From positions 1,116,001 through 1,180,000 of the forward strand of contig NC_089193.1 in NCBI RefSeq assembly GCF_947507565.1: 64,000 nt of DNA. Direction: 5' to 3'. The notes under the pieces were generated by a model, which saw only the letters and a list, made by a program, of their open reading frames with translations, was not told the DNA's origin and searched no databases. Position numbers and translations under genes: made by a program. Source of the DNA: Oscarella lobularis. Its lineage: Eukaryota > Porifera > Homoscleromorpha > Homosclerophorida > Oscarellidae. Each line of letters starts with the position of its first letter. Within the stretch, counting starts at the first letter, position 1. This document shows positions 31,901 through 45,690 of this stretch, in pieces.

Positions 31901-34900
31901 TTGCAATTGCAATTTCCGAGACAATCGGCTCCAAACTTACCGGCCGGACACTAGAAAAAAACTCATCAAAAAAAATATTTCTTTCGGAAAACAAACGACT
32001 TACGGCCGTTTCGCAGAAGAGCCCAGCGAATCCCGGTTTGCACGTGCAAGCGCCCGTCACCGGATCGCACTTCGACGATCCAACCGAGTCGCATTTGCAT
32101 TGGGTAGCGCAGTTTTTGCCGAACGTGTTCGATGCGCAGGGAGCATTGCAAGACGATCCTTTCCACCCGGGCTACGAAATCAAATAACGCCATTGCAATC
32201 GTGATCTTGGCGAAAGAGCGCAGGCTAACCGGGCAATAGCATTGGCCGGTGTTTCGATTGCAAGTGCCTCGAACACATGGGCATTTGTTGGCGCAGTTGG
32301 ATCCGTACGTGCCTTGAGGACATCTGACGGCGCATTTGTTTCCCGTCCAACCGGCCCAGCAGTTGCACTTGCACGTAAACTAAATTCAGTCAATCAATTA
32401 GATTAATTAATTAATTAATTAATTAATCAATATTTTGCCTTGTCGCATGTGCCGGAATTACAGCCACAGTTCGTCGTGCAGCCGAGTCCGCACTTTCCGC
32501 CTTGGCACAGCAGATCGCATTTCGCGCCTCGGTATCCAGCGTAGCACACGCATTTGCCCGAAACGTGATCGCACGTACTGTACTGCGGCAAACAGGTGCA
32601 CTTCTTCGTACAGCCCTGACCAAAGCTAAGCAAACAGATCGATGGCATTTACAAGGAACCCCCACACGGCGAATAAAATTCCACGTACAATCCAACTGGA
32701 CAGGCTGTTCCACAATCGTTGCCAGTGTAGCCGGGAGGACATTGACATTTTCCATTTTTGGCGTCGCACGGCGCGCTATGACGGCACGCGCAAACGCTGC
32801 TGCAGTTTTGACCCCATCGACCTTGAGGACAAACCTAGCGCACGACAAAAAGGCAGTTGCATGACAGAACGGGTATTTTCTTTTTCGGATTTACCGTTCC
32901 ACAATAAATGCCGTAGTATCCAACAGGACACGCACAGGCGCCGGTGACGTGATTGCATGTTCCTCTCTTGCACTGGCACTTGCCGTTGCAGTTCGTGCCG
33001 TATTTGTTAGCAGCGCACTTCTTATCGCAATCAGCTGAAGAAAAACAAAGTTCGAATGTAATGAAATAGCTGGAGGCCCCCATTCGAGGGACTCTAAGTA
33101 CAAGCACCTCCTTCGTAGCCGGGGAAACAGTGGCACTCTCCCGACTTTGGATCGCAGGTGCCCGATTTGCAAGTGCACGTCTTTTTGCATCCAACTCCAT
33201 ACTTTCTGTCGGGACAAGGTTGATCGCAGTATTGCCCAGTATAGCCAGCAGTGCAACTGAGTCACACAAAGGTAACCAATCTTTTTACAGCAATGTACTG
33301 ATTCGAGTTCTTACGTGCACGTTCCCTTAAAACGATTGCAAGTGGAAACGGCTTTGTTCGTTCCGAGGAAAATCTAGATGAAGAAAAATTTCAAATGAAT
33401 TACTTAATTAACGTTTTTAGGTCGTCATACTTGATCAATTTGAAGGTCCGCTTCTCTGATGTAAAGCTGCAACTGCTTTCGGCCCGGATTTGCAAAATTA
33501 TAAGTGCGACCAAACTTTCTCCATTGAAACGACTCCGAATTTGGAATGTGAAACGTATAGGACGGCCCATTTCCAAATCGAACGTAAACCGAATCGGCTC
33601 TGCCGTGAGGAGCGTAGACGTTGATCCAAACCCAATAAGATCCAGCAATTGCAACCTAAGGAAAATTACTTAAAATTCTAAAACAATTAAAATCTTGAGC
33701 AATGTGTTACATCGATATAGTACATGGCCAACCACGACGTGCTTCCCGATGAGCCCGTACTTGGAGAATAGCGGCTCGAGCCGATAGCCTTAATAACGGT
33801 ACCGTTCGACGCCGACGAGTTGGCGAAATAGTAGGCGCTCTTCCTCGCTCCCAACTGGCCCGATTCGGCCTCAAAAAGATACTTGAGTTTGTCTCCAGGA
33901 CAACTGAAAAAAAAAGACGTCAACTAAAATTATTATATTTTATGTGACGACGATACTTGTCTGGAGTGCAATAAGTAACGCATTTGCAGTCGGCGTCGCA
34001 GTTGGGACCGAATTTTCCCTGGGGGCATTGGGTCGTGCACGTCGCTCCCATCCATCCCGCCGGACAATCGCAACTTCCCGATGCGGGATTGCAAACGCCA
34101 TTGTTTTTGCACCTTGGGTAAAAAGAGGTTTTCGAGAAAAAAGGCCAAGTCGATTCGTTCCCTTAACTCACTTGCAGGTGTTTTTGCAATTGAGACCGTA
34201 TTTGTTTTTCGGACACGTATTTTCGCAGCGACTGCCCCTGTAGCCCGCCGGGCAGAGGCACTGGATGTCCCACGACGTCACTTTACCGGCGCCTGTGCAA
34301 TAACCGTACAATCTCTGCAGATAAAAGTCTCTGAACGCAAAAAAATTCACTTCTTTCACTTGAGCATACCTGATTCGTTTTCTTCGAAAAGCCGACGCGA
34401 CACCAAGGCTGGCACGTCTGAACAGCCGTAGCCATCGCCTGAGCCGGACGCTTGGGAATGGGACCGTAGATAGAGATGCGATTTCCTCCGCCACACTTGA
34501 GACTCTTATCCCCACGGCACGGAGAATTGCAGTCTCTAAATTGACAGAAGAGCGTAATTAATCGACGCTATCAACTCAAGAAGCAATTGATACCTGTTGC
34601 TTTTAAGTCCCTGCTTGCCGTAGTCATTGTCGCAAAAGCACTCGAACGCGTACTCGACTCCGTAATACTTATAGCCCTTTTTACTATATAGAGTAGAAAA
34701 GCAATGATCTCAAAAAGCGTCCTCTATCTCAAGAGAATTTCTTACTAGCACTGCTGGCGACAATAATCGGGCGTCATTTTATCCTTGTCTGCCTGACTGG
34801 TTGCCGTTTGAAATTTCAAATGACGATTGCCGACCGTATCTTGATAGCAACCGAGATACACGGACGGATCGGTTGCAGAAGTGATTTGACTCAAGGGCAG

Positions 34901-37900
34901 CGATTGCCTCGGCAACGTAGCAAGATCCTAAAAGAAATTTACGGTGCAAAATAAAATGAAATTATAAAACAAATAGGCGTACGTTGAAAGTGTCGTTAAA
35001 TTGGTATTTGACTGGATTCGGAGTCGCCGTGCCAATCATTTTATCCGTGCCGAAATCGATGCGAATGCGTCCATTGCCTCCGCTTCCTCCGCATCCCGAC
35101 GTTCCGTAGCCGCCTCTTCCGCCCGACGCCGTCACCTTATTCGTACCGATATCGACGACAAGCGCTCGCAGGTAAATGCTTCCGCCAGCGCCGCCGCCGC
35201 CAGGACCAGACCAATCGAAGCAAGTCGAACTCGAACTCGATTGGCAGGTCGCCGTGGAACATCTTCAAGCAGAAAAAAGTCTATATTCTATTATCGCTTT
35301 CCCGCGCGCGCGCCTCTCACCCTGACGCGCTATCGCCTTGGCCTGGATCTCCGTTCGCCGTCACGCGACCGGTCACGTGAAGAGTATTCCTCGCGTCCAA
35401 GTGAATTCCGCCGCCGCCGTTGCCGCCTTTTCCTCCAATGGGATTCGACGAGATCGAATTGTCGTTGCCGCCACTTCCGCCGCCGCCTCCCAAATGCAGC
35501 ACGCGCATGTTGCCGGCACCGTACGTCCCGCCGCCTTTGCCGACTCCGGCCTGATTGTTTCTCTTATCGTAGCCGTTTTTCCTTAGAAAAGAACACCGTT
35601 CGACGTGCATAAATTCAAGCCGAGTCGCCTTCTCGCTCACCCTGTCGAACCGTAGCCTCCACCACCGCCTGGTTTACCGTACGCTCTGGAATTCGTGTCT
35701 CCAAGACCGCCGCCACCGCCGCCTTGATACTGCCCCGTGCCCGTCGACCCAGACGCTAACAAAACAAACTTTTCCAACACGAACTATTCGTCTTCGTCGT
35801 TCGTCGCCTTACACGAAAAACTTTCTCCTCGTATTCCCGATTGTCTCACTTTCGTCGGACGGTCGCCGCCTTTGTATCCGGCTCCCTGCGCGGTCAGCGT
35901 TCCTTCGATGACGACGTCTTGAGCGTAGACTTCGAACGTTCCTTTCGTTCCCGAGTTTCCCTGCGCGTCTCGCACCCACGGCGACACTTTGACGGTGACG
36001 CCGCGTTTGATGTAGAACGTGCGCACGTTGCAGTGAACGCCGTCGACCGTGTCGCCGTTCGCCGGATACCAGTCCTGGTAGCCCCAGTCCTTTCCGTGGC
36101 AATTCTGAGGCGGATTGTCGCAGAACTCGTAGTGAGCAATCAAATGTTTTCGAAGCACGTAGTCCTGAACAAGAAGCAATATAAGATTTCAGTCTAAATC
36201 TAAATTATTATTACGCACTGTCGTATTGAAAGGATCCTGCGGTTTCGTATAGAACGACAGGAGTTCTGGAGCCCCAATAGAACGCTTCCACACCCTGAAA
36301 TTCTACAAAAAAAATCATAAATTGAATTTTCTTATCACTCGCATCTTTATTCCACCTTAATGTATCCAGCGAAGTCGTTATTCGCGCAGCAGATTTCGCC
36401 GCCGAGACGAAAGCCCCTCGCACTCGGCTGAAAGTTGCTCCTCGTTTGAACCTGTTTTATCTGCGTTCCGTTCACGTAAAGAGTCGCGTACGTTCCATCG
36501 GCCGTCAGGGCGACGTGATGCCATTGATTGATGTAGGCCGTCTTGCTCGTTGTGGCCGTGGCACTGCAACCGGAGACAGGAGTATAGACGAGACTGAATT
36601 TTCCGTTATTGAGAGAAACGCCGTAGTCGCTGCACGAATCCATAGTCCCCATAATAGTCTTAGAAAGAAAGAAAATAAATAAATAAATTCTCGTCTTTGC
36701 CAATGGAAAGTTCTCTTACCTTTCGCCCGGCGACGTGAGCCGACGGTCGGACCCACGCTTCAAGAGTATACACAATGCCCGGACTCCACCAACCGAGATC
36801 GACCCATCCTCGACTTCCGTCCGTCTGAACGGCACACGCAAACGGAGGACCAACCTATATTAATTTTTAAAAAAGTGACGTCAAAAATTCATTTGAGAAG
36901 CGATCGTTTTTACGTACGCTGCAATTCGAAATGCAGCGGCTAAATTGCTTTCCTTGCCACCACGTGGGAAACTGACAGTCGCCGGTTCCGTCGCCTCCGA
37001 ACGTCGAAATAGCCGTCGCCGGTTTGCTTCGGCACGTGCCGCCGTTCAGACACGAAGGCGATCCTTGGTCATGCACTTGCCAAGCGCAGTAGTCGAACGT
37101 TTCGCACAGGTCTCCAACGTAGCCTTCGGGGCAGTAGCAGTGAGACGAAAAACCCGAGCACGTGCCGCCATTTTGACACGGACAAGTCACTCCTATGAGC
37201 GGAATGAGAGAGCCCCGATTCATTGTACTCGGCACAGTCTCTTACTCAGGCATTTGGCATATATTGCACACGATTTCGACGACGAAATTCCGCAATCGGC
37301 CGTACACTTATTTCCAGTCACCGTACCCAAGCCCCACTTGACCGGCCGGCCCGGACGATACCAAGGACTGCGCCACGTGCAAGCGACCAACGTCGCACCT
37401 AATTTCACGAAACGATCCGAATCGCATTTTGCGAACGAGAAAAAATTCGCACAAACCTTTGGGACACGTGTAGGTGGGATTTCGACCGCCGTTCCAGCCG
37501 GACGCGGGGACTCTCGTAACGGTCGTCGTGATCAGACTCGTGTTGTATTTCGTGCAGTTTGCAATGGCTTGCACTTGATTTTGATTGTTCGCGTTCACTG
37601 CGTCGCAGTAATCGCCGTTTTGCGGCATAAAGACGCCGTCGCACGCGGCGAGGCTGCACTTGCAATTGGTCAACGTGTAGCCAGCAGGACACCTAGCCCG
37701 CGACTTGGCGTCGTCGGCTTTGCGGGATTTGGGCCCAGTCACGACCGAGTCAGCTGAAAAAGAAAGAGAAAACCTTCATCTATGGTGGTAGTACATATAT
37801 AACACGCGATAAATAAACTATAAATTTAAAAATATATCGAAATGTCCTAGTCGACGGGATTTCCTACGTTGAGGTTCTTCGCACTTCGAGCCGGACCATC

Positions 37901-39054
37901 CTGGTAGGCATTGACACGTGTACGTCTTCGCTCCGGTGATGAGACACTTGCCGAGATTCTGACACGGATTCTGCACTTTCGAGTCGACGCATGGATGAGA
38001 CGAGACAAGCTGAAGCTTCAGCTTGGGAACGGTTTTGGCGGACGACAAAGCCGGAAAACAGGTGCCCGGAAAACCGCCGCATTTGCCACAGACTTTCTGT
38101 CTCGGATCTTGAAAAAAATTATTAAAGAATATTAATTAATTAATTAATATCCCGAAGGTCTTATCTTTACTTACTTGATGAGTCCGTGATGTCGTTTGTA
38201 TTGGGCAGATTGTCTTCCATTTGACCTTGCCACGACCAGATGACGTTCGGAGAGACCTCATAGGGCGTTCCAGTCAAATCAACGCAGAACGTTCCCTGAC
38301 GGCACGGCGCCTGTCTCAAGTCGTAGTACATGTCGCCAGCCTGCCCGTACCTGTGCCAACGCTCATACAGATTACATTAGAAATAGTCCTATTTATATTA
38401 TTTACGGTATGTCGGCGCCGCCGTTGACGGACGTGGCAGAAGCGTAGTCGTCCGTTTTCACGATCCACCCGTCGAAATCGAAGCGAATACGTCGAAATTG
38501 GGTGCTACCCCATTGCTTCCAATCCTGACGCGGCACGATCGCGCCGCACGACGACTCGAGACCTAAGGACGGCACGTCGTGAGTGGTACCCCCTAAGAAA
38601 CGGGTAGGCAGTTCCACGATCACGCTTCGCGTGCGTGGTTGCCGGGTGCGAACAAGACAAGAAAGACACGAACATTTGAATTTTACCGATAGACGAACAC
38701 TTATATTTAGGAGTGAAGTCGCTTACCCGTCGATCTGTAGTACCGGGCGTAGTTCGTCGCCGCTCCCTTGGTCAGGGGAAGATATTCTATCGGTTTTCCC
38801 GTCTTCATGTCTAAGAGAAAAACAGAGAATAAGACGCTAGAGAGGTGGGCCCGGGGTGAGTAGAGGGGTGGGGCTCCAGGCCAACCTTTGCAGAAAACGG
38901 AAACGAGTACTCGCGGCGAGACTTCCAGCTGGTAAAGCTTGTCCCCAGTCTTTCCCGCCTTGTAGTAATCGACGCATCGAGCCATTCGGGACTGCGCGGA
39001 GGCCGACGAGGCCAAGCACAGCAACGAAATCGCGAAGAGACTTGGGAGACTCAT
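28922..39054 (-). CDS. Giant multidomain type-I receptor B, tandem paralogue of receptor A
   Basis: The architecture is the same as receptor A in the same order: signal peptide [23 protein letters not shown] ([55 protein letters not shown]; 39000-38030); EGF; Cys-rich ([20 protein letters not shown]); EGF with FN2-like [15 protein letters not shown]; LamG-like ([29 protein letters not shown]); Gly-rich (36050-34990); WSC ([20 protein letters not shown]); EGF; CBM-like ([15 protein letters not shown]); about 20 EGFs (33320-29400); TM helix [20 protein letters not shown]; tail ending [12 protein letters not shown]...[16 protein letters not shown]. Extracellular modules, intron positions and the paired NPIY tail are all conserved with A, so this is a whole-gene tandem duplication, while sequence identity is only moderate, so it is old. 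CACGTG at 39083 and 39113 precedes the start. Confidence 0.85.
32401..32427. repeat. (AATT)n microsatellite in a receptor B intron
   Basis: ATTAATTAATTAATTAATTA pattern, about six units, in an intron of the EGF array. Confidence 0.9.
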
Positions 39055-39517
39055 TGCCACACACTCGACGCGCTCTTGCTCCCACGTGCAATTGAAGCGG
39101 TGCCAGGTACCTCACGTGAGAAATGAGTAGTTCGTACCCAGCACCGCCTTTACCAGAGGCTCTCACAAACAATAGTCCGAACCATCGTCGGGTTCGAGGT
39201 TGTTTGGTCGAGAGAGATTCTTAAGAATAGCCTCACTAGTCCTTCGCTTACTACGTTATACAAATCAATAATTGATAAACCGGTATGCTCGCCCAAGCTA
39301 CGAAAGGCCCCTGAATATATAATAAATATTGAGTTTCTAAACTACCCTTCCCCCTTAACAAAGACCTCAATTATTAAATGCCTTTACTCATGAAACATTT
39401 GTCGTAAAGAGAAGTCATTACATAATAAGCGAAATCAAAACAATCCAAAAAAGGTTTGACTTCGCGTTTCCAACTAACGTCTCCTAATTCCCCCCCACGC
39501 GTATTGCGTCTACCAAA
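39055..39517. other. Intergenic, nothing recognised
   Basis: About 460 bp between the receptor B start and the remodeller stop. It holds the receptor B promoter with CACGTG at 39083-39088 and TCACGTGAG at 39112-39120, then AT-rich sequence. No gene or RNA is supported. Confidence 0.6.
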
Positions 39518-42500
39518 CTAAACCTTTGCGCCTCGGCGAGAGCGCTTTTTACTATGACCATCGCTGCCCTCTCTTACGTCTGCAACGTCAAAGACGGGCA
39601 TATAAGCGGCGTTCGGTAATTTCTCGTCCAAGTAACGAATAAATAAAGATTCCAACTCTCGGCCAGCAAGGCCGACATCAGAAGTGGCCTAAAAAAAGAC
39701 GATAATGGGCGAATGGAATATTCGAGACAAAGACCTGACCTGATTATAAGCGTCGCAATTGAAAAACACAAGCCGTACATCGGAAAGGAAAGCCTTCAAT
39801 GAAACGTACTGCGCCAAATCGAGCTTTTCCCGTATCGTTCCGAAATCCATTGGATTAGTTATGATGTCAAAATAATCTGGGGTCTGATGAAAAAACGAAA
39901 CGCGCATAGTACACATAGTTCAAGTCATTACGAACCTCTTTTTTCGATACGGGACGAAGAAACGGCCAACAAGACTCCGCTGAAAGAAGATGTCCAACAA
40001 TCTCCTCACATACCTTAAGAGAAAAAAAAAGCCCAGAATCGCCACGCGGAGAAGTGCGCCGACCTACCAAACTGTGGGCAACCACCTTTTTTACCTTCAT
40101 ATCTGCTCTGAGGTCCACGTCAGCGCGTCGAGTCCTTCGAACGGCCGACGTCGAGTCTTCCGAATCAAAATGCCGTCTCTTGCGACGAGTCCGTCGGCCC
40201 TCGTCAGCCGGCGGACGACTTTTCTTCGCTCTTTTTCTTCTTCCCGGACGGCTCTCGAAGCGATCGAACTCCTCCTCATCAGACCCGTCTTCGTCGTTTT
40301 CCTCCTCGTCCTCCTCCTCGTTCTCGCTCTCAATCCGACGTCGCGTCCGCGACGACACAGCAGTGCCGGTGTCGCCTAAAAATACGACTCCGATAATAGA
40401 GAAACCTTTTGCCGTCTCAAACAGTCGGCACCTCGCGTATTGCTTCGAAGCACTCGACCTCCCTTCGACGACTTGACGACCACTTTACGACCGGCCGTGG
40501 CTCGCGCTGACGCTCTGGTCGTCCTGTAGACCAGTTAGCCTGCTACACTTTAGCGGAGGGCAAGTACATACCTTTTAGGCGGCGCACTTTCGTCAGGAGA
40601 AAGCGTGTCGCTACTATCTGTCGTCTCGCCGTCGTCGCCGTCGTCGTCGTTGGACTACGACGGTCGATCTCGCGTACGGGGAGATGACGATCGCAATGAT
40701 AGGCTTACTTCGCTATCGCTAGATTCGGCAGCGCCCGATTCGTTATCCGCCTCTTCGTCGTCTTCGTCGTCTCCGACTTCCTCCACTTCTTTGTAGGACG
40801 TCTTCGCCGCAGCAGCTCGTCGAAGACTTATTCTTCTTTTAGGCTGATGCTGGAAGAGGAAAACAAAACCCAATAGAAGAATCCTTATCGGATTTCAAAG
40901 AGACGAGGGGCTGATGTCCTACCACGATCTTGACTCCCTTTTCCCATCGAATCGACACGTCCAAGACGCTCACAAGTAAGTGAACTTTGGATAGAGTCTT
41001 AGTGCCCAGAACGGCGTCTCTCCACTGTTCTAATAGATTCTCCTTCTCTTTTTGCCGCGACGACGATTTGGTTTCGTCGGGCAGCAGCGTTCCCTTCAGG
41101 CAGACTTCACCAATAGCCTCCTGACAGTCTATAACTAAAGGAATCTAAAAAAAAGTGCATATACATATATTACTCGTAGGAAGAATTGACCGGAACTAAC
41201 CAAATCTTCTAATCCGTTTGCCGAATCAATGCGACGCTCAAATTTGGCCTGATCTTCGCCTGTAATCAATCTTTTGCGACCCAATTTTTTCACCAGAGCA
41301 ATTAAACCCTATAACACCCAATAGCTTCGCTTTCAAATTAAGGAGAACATTTCTAGCGTACATCCTTTAATGCCTGAATCGAATCCTTTTCTCGGTTACG
41401 AGAAGAAATCCGAGACCCGTAGCTAAATATAAAGTCCTCGTATTATTTATTAAAAACAACGAAAAAAACGGGCGTCGACGCAAACCTTTGAAATTGCTCC
41501 TGAACGACTTTCACCGCCTCGGCCAAGTTGGCCTTCAGAGCTTTCTCCCTTTGCCCGCGCGTGGACAGCGAATCGACGAGCCGTTCCAACCGTTCGACGG
41601 TATCAAAATGAACCCATCGATTTTCCTCGCCCAGCGCCCAGCCCACTTCGGCGTAGACGCCCGGAAAGGCGGAATCGAAGAGCCAATAGCGTCGAAACGA
41701 TCGATCGCAACCGAGCGGCTCGAGCCGATGCACTTTGCGACACTGAACCGCTTCGTCTTTGCGAGCGACCTTCTTCGATTCCGCCTTGCGCTTGTCCAAC
41801 TCCTGCCGTCGCAATCGCATCTCCTCGTCGCGCTTCTCGCGCATTTGACGCTCTTTTCGCTCGCGAATCGCCTGCGCTTCGATGACGGATACTCGCCGTC
41901 GTTTTCCGTTTTCCGCTTCCGCGATTGCGAGCGACGATTCCTTGTCTTTCGTCTCGACTTCTTTAGAAAATGTAATCACTGATTGGTTCTCCGAGGAAGC
42001 GGGCGGAGCTTTCTCGTTCGCGGTCGTCGAACTCGTCTTCTTCGTCGTTCCTTCTTCTTTTCGCTTTTCGCGTTCCTTTTTGAGTAGAGCCCTTTCCTCG
42101 GCTCGTTCTGCTCTGTCGTCTTTCCTATGGAAACGATACACAAGTGAATCGAGTGAGTATTGCGCCCCACGTTATTGCAAATACCAAATTTCCTGCAATT
42201 TCTTTTTCTTCTCGTCCAGAAAATCGTCCACAGCATCCGAATACAACGTCTTGTGACAAAGGCACACCATAATCTGATGAGAGAAAGTCGAAATTAAATT
42301 CGACGCAAAATAAGGCACGTACCTGTAATTTTTCGCGTGCATTCAATTCACAGAACTCCATTTGATCGAGCGAATCAATCAATCTAAGCAACTAAAGACG
42401 CAGACCTAATCTTCGCACTGAAAGCTTACATACATATATATATAATATACCTCAGGGGTGATAATATTGTCCTTATCTATTTTATCGTCTTCTTCGTCTT

Positions 42501-45345
42501 CCTGGTCGCTTGCCACCGGCTCCTCCTTCTTAGCCTTCTCCTCGCCGCCCGAAGAATTGGCTCCGTCGTCGTCCGAATCGTCGGAGTCGACGGGACTGCG
42601 CGACGGCTTTTCGGCGGAAACGCGAAACTGTTCGAAATAGATCCGCAGCAAATCGGAAACGGTGTAGAGCGAGAGCGGACACGCTCGAACCGGAAGAGAA
42701 AACAACTTATGACGCGTCTAAGAAAAAGAGGAAAATTGTGACGTCAAAATTTTCACAATTCAGAAACAAAACTCACGGGTACTTCAGTGAGAAGTAGTTG
42801 CAAAAGAGAGACGAGAACCCCGCTGACGACACCGAATCCGTCCATGCCGGTCGTCAGAGCCGTAGCCAATGATTCTGCGCGCAGAGCCATGAGAAGTGAA
42901 CGCGCGAGAAAACGAAGGTAATTCTTTACCAAGGCTCACTGCTCTCTGTTGGGTTTCGTCGGGGCAGAGAAGCTCTTGAAAGTGATGAAGGAACTCGGTG
43001 ACTAAGACTAGGTCGGGAAAATCGGACGATTCGAGAGTTTCGGGCAGGAGAATGGGAACGCCATCGGGAAGCGGATCAGCGGAAGCGAGCAGCTCTTCGT
43101 CGGGGATGACCTGGTATCGTGGGTACGAATATCGGACTGGGGGCGACTGGCTTTTTCTTCCTCAGCCTTACCTTTTTCTTCTCCTCTCGTTCCCTCTTTG
43201 CCTTTTCCCTAGAAATAAGAATCAAAGATCAAGGACCCCTCTCTATAGTATATGCAAGTGCGTCCAAAAGATTAGGGGCCCATCTCTCTAATATACGAAG
43301 GTGCGTCCCTAAGAATCAAAGATCAAAGATTAGGGGCCCAGCTCTCTAATATAGGCAGGTGCGTCTCCTAAGGAATACTATTGTCAAGTGGCAACGGAAT
43401 GGCCGGAGGATTAGTCGCCCTCTGCGCCTTCGCTCCACTTTTCTATGCAAGGATATGCAAAATGCAAACGACTTACTTTCTTTGTTCTTTCACTTTCTGC
43501 TTTTCCTCTTCGCTCATCATAACCCTATAATTACAGTTAAGCGTTGCCTGTTGTTACTTGTTAGCAATCCCTTACCATTTCTTTCTTTCGACTTTCTTCC
43601 GTTCCGGAGAGGGCAGTCTCTCCATTTGAGACGGGGTCAACGTCATTGCCGCCGACTTGAGCAAATTCCGATAAAGTTTCGAGTTGCTACGAGACGCCGA
43701 AGAACAAAGCCTAAAAAACCCGAACGATCTCCGACGTTCTCTCGACCACAGTCAAACGCATCAGAATCTCACTGTTCAAAGACGGACTTGGGCTTCCATT
43801 TGGGCAATGGATTCACAGCCAATTTACTCCCAACGTCATCTAAATCGTCCTCCACTTTTCTCTCTCTTGATCCAGCACTAGGGTTAGGTAGTGCCGGTTT
43901 AGGAGAAGCCAAGCCAAATTGATGCAAAGTAGCTTGCTTCATTGGACCATTCTAGAAGGAAAGCAAATGATTGATGCCTCTATATTATTATATGTACGTC
44001 TCTCGATATCTACCTTTCCTTTCTCCACTTTCGCCTTCGATTCGCCACTGACCCCGTCCAAGATCCTCTGCAGACTTTTTGCGACGCGTGAAACCGCCTT
44101 TTCCTTTTTCGCTTTCGCTTCTTTCAAAGAGGCCGGTCCGGGAGCACCCGAGCCAGCGACCGAAAGCCTTTTCGGAGGCAAAACTGTTGGCCAAACCTGA
44201 AGAAACTCTCTCGCTAAACGTTCAGACGCATCTCTCGACGTTTTCTCTTACTGGTAAGTTAGGCAGTTGGACGTCTGAAGCCAATTTGTCGGGGATATCA
44301 AATTCCTCAGTCAAATGTTTCTGTTTTAGAGAGAGAGAGAAAGAGAAAAGTCACTTCCATAAGGCCAATAGAAAGCAAGACAGCGCATACGTGGACTATC
44401 CATAGCATCGACTCGGGTTTTCCGATTCTAATAGTTGAATCGCGAACAAACAATTTGATGGTCTCCTTGCTGGGTGCCCTTTGCAAGCGCCTATATATCA
44501 TTTGAACTTAGAGAAGAAGAAAACCGCACGGGTGTTTCTTTTTCTTCTAATCTGCCTCACGAGATATCGTCGCTGTTCACATTTTTCCTAATCGATTTGT
44601 CCTTTTTGAATTCGACGTCATAAAAGAAAGGCTCCGGCTGCAAAAAAAAGAGCAGAACTCGGACGCGTTGGACTAAAGAAGCAAAGAATTCCCCTCCCTC
44701 ACTTCTGGATCGTCGGGATCTTCTTCCTCCGGTGGAATAACCTTGACGACAGTCGCCTCTTCCGCCTCGTCACTATAACCAAAAACAGTCACACCGCTTA
44801 TATTAATTAATTCCTATATTCATACACTTACCTTCCTTCCCGTTTCGTCTCCACCAGTTCTCCTTCAGCAAAAATAGTCTGCACGTGCTCGTGCGCATCA
44901 TCAACGATATCGTCAAACCGATCATTACCTCAGAGAGAAAGAGGAAGCAAAACTTAATTAATATATACATATATAAACTATTGATTTCTTTCCCCTTACT
45001 GTGGTGTACTACGTTTAATATTGGTTTCTTGAAGCATCTCTTCATCGCTGGTTGGCCCTTTCGCGCCTTCTCCTCCGATTTGAGCGCTTTGAAATACGTC
45101 AAATTCGTCTGATTCGTCAATTTGCACGTCCAGCACGGCAACTCGTACAATTCAATTCGTCGAACGTAATCTCTGCACGTATACATGCGCTTTGGTCTCT
45201 CCCCTCGTCGGGGGGGGGGCCCCCTTTCTCACTCGTAATCGCGAAACGCTTCGTTTGTTTGCTCTATGACGAAGACTTCTTCGTTCGGAGACAATTCGCT
45301 CGGCGGCGAAACGAATCCGACGTGTTTTCGCCCGAATAGGGGCAT
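39518..45345 (-). CDS. BAZ1B/WSTF-like (ISWI-associated) remodeller subunit, no PHD finger seen
   Basis: The ATG at 45343-45345 opens MPLFGRKHVGFVSPPSELSP and the WAC domain (NEAFRDYE, LYELPCWTCKLTNQTNLTY, FKALKSEEKARKGQ). Then come a coiled region (KKWVMMSEEEKQKVKEQRK), a DDT domain (42770-43110: EFLHHFQELLCPDE, TTGMDGFGVVSGVLVSLLQL, FSLPVRACPLSLYTVSDLLR), WHIM motifs (LIDSLDQMEFCELNAREKL; DRSFRRYWLFDSAFPGVYAE), a WAKZ-like helix (EQWRDAVLGTKTLSKVHLLV, SVLDVSIRWEKGVKIV), acidic/basic linkers and a C-terminal bromodomain (CEEIVGHLLSAESCWPF, DIITNPMDFGTIREKL, FFNCDAYNQ). BAZ1A/B proteins pair with ISWI ATPases in the nucleus. Where BAZ1B has a PHD finger after the RWEKG-like segment, the exons here pass directly to QPKRRISLRR and acidic linkers. 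Introns are mostly short. Confidence 0.85.
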
Positions 45346-45690
45346 CTGAAGAGCAAACGAACGCCGTTGAGAAATTTACTAGCGTTAGAAAATGCGCCAG
45401 ATCGAAGTTCTAGATGGAATTGCTCGCGCAAAAGCGAACGCGCGTTTTTTTTTTCTTACGCGCGCTTTCTACTCCTAGACCGACTCTGAACACCGAACTC
45501 GTTCTACGACGTTTACCGTGATTCTCCGACGTCAATCGAGCGTCGATATAGACTTGAAACGACGCGAGAGAAGGCGCAGAAAAGAGCGTGGCACGAAACG
45601 CCCGTATAAAGAAAAGGTAAAGCGCGCTGTGCACAGTTTAATTAATCTTTTCCTGGCCCGTTTATTAAATTGATCGGTGAAACAGGAAAT
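45346..45690. other. Intergenic between TMED and remodeller
   Basis: About 345 bp, holding the remodeller promoter and the TMED 3' end. A short minus frame exists (45410-45634) without recognisable similarity. No CACGTG is seen here. Confidence 0.5.

Noticed and set aside
45214..45232. G10/C run (GGGGGGGGGCCCCC) as a functional element
   Set aside because: Simple homopolymer inside an intron of the remodeller; nothing more is supported.
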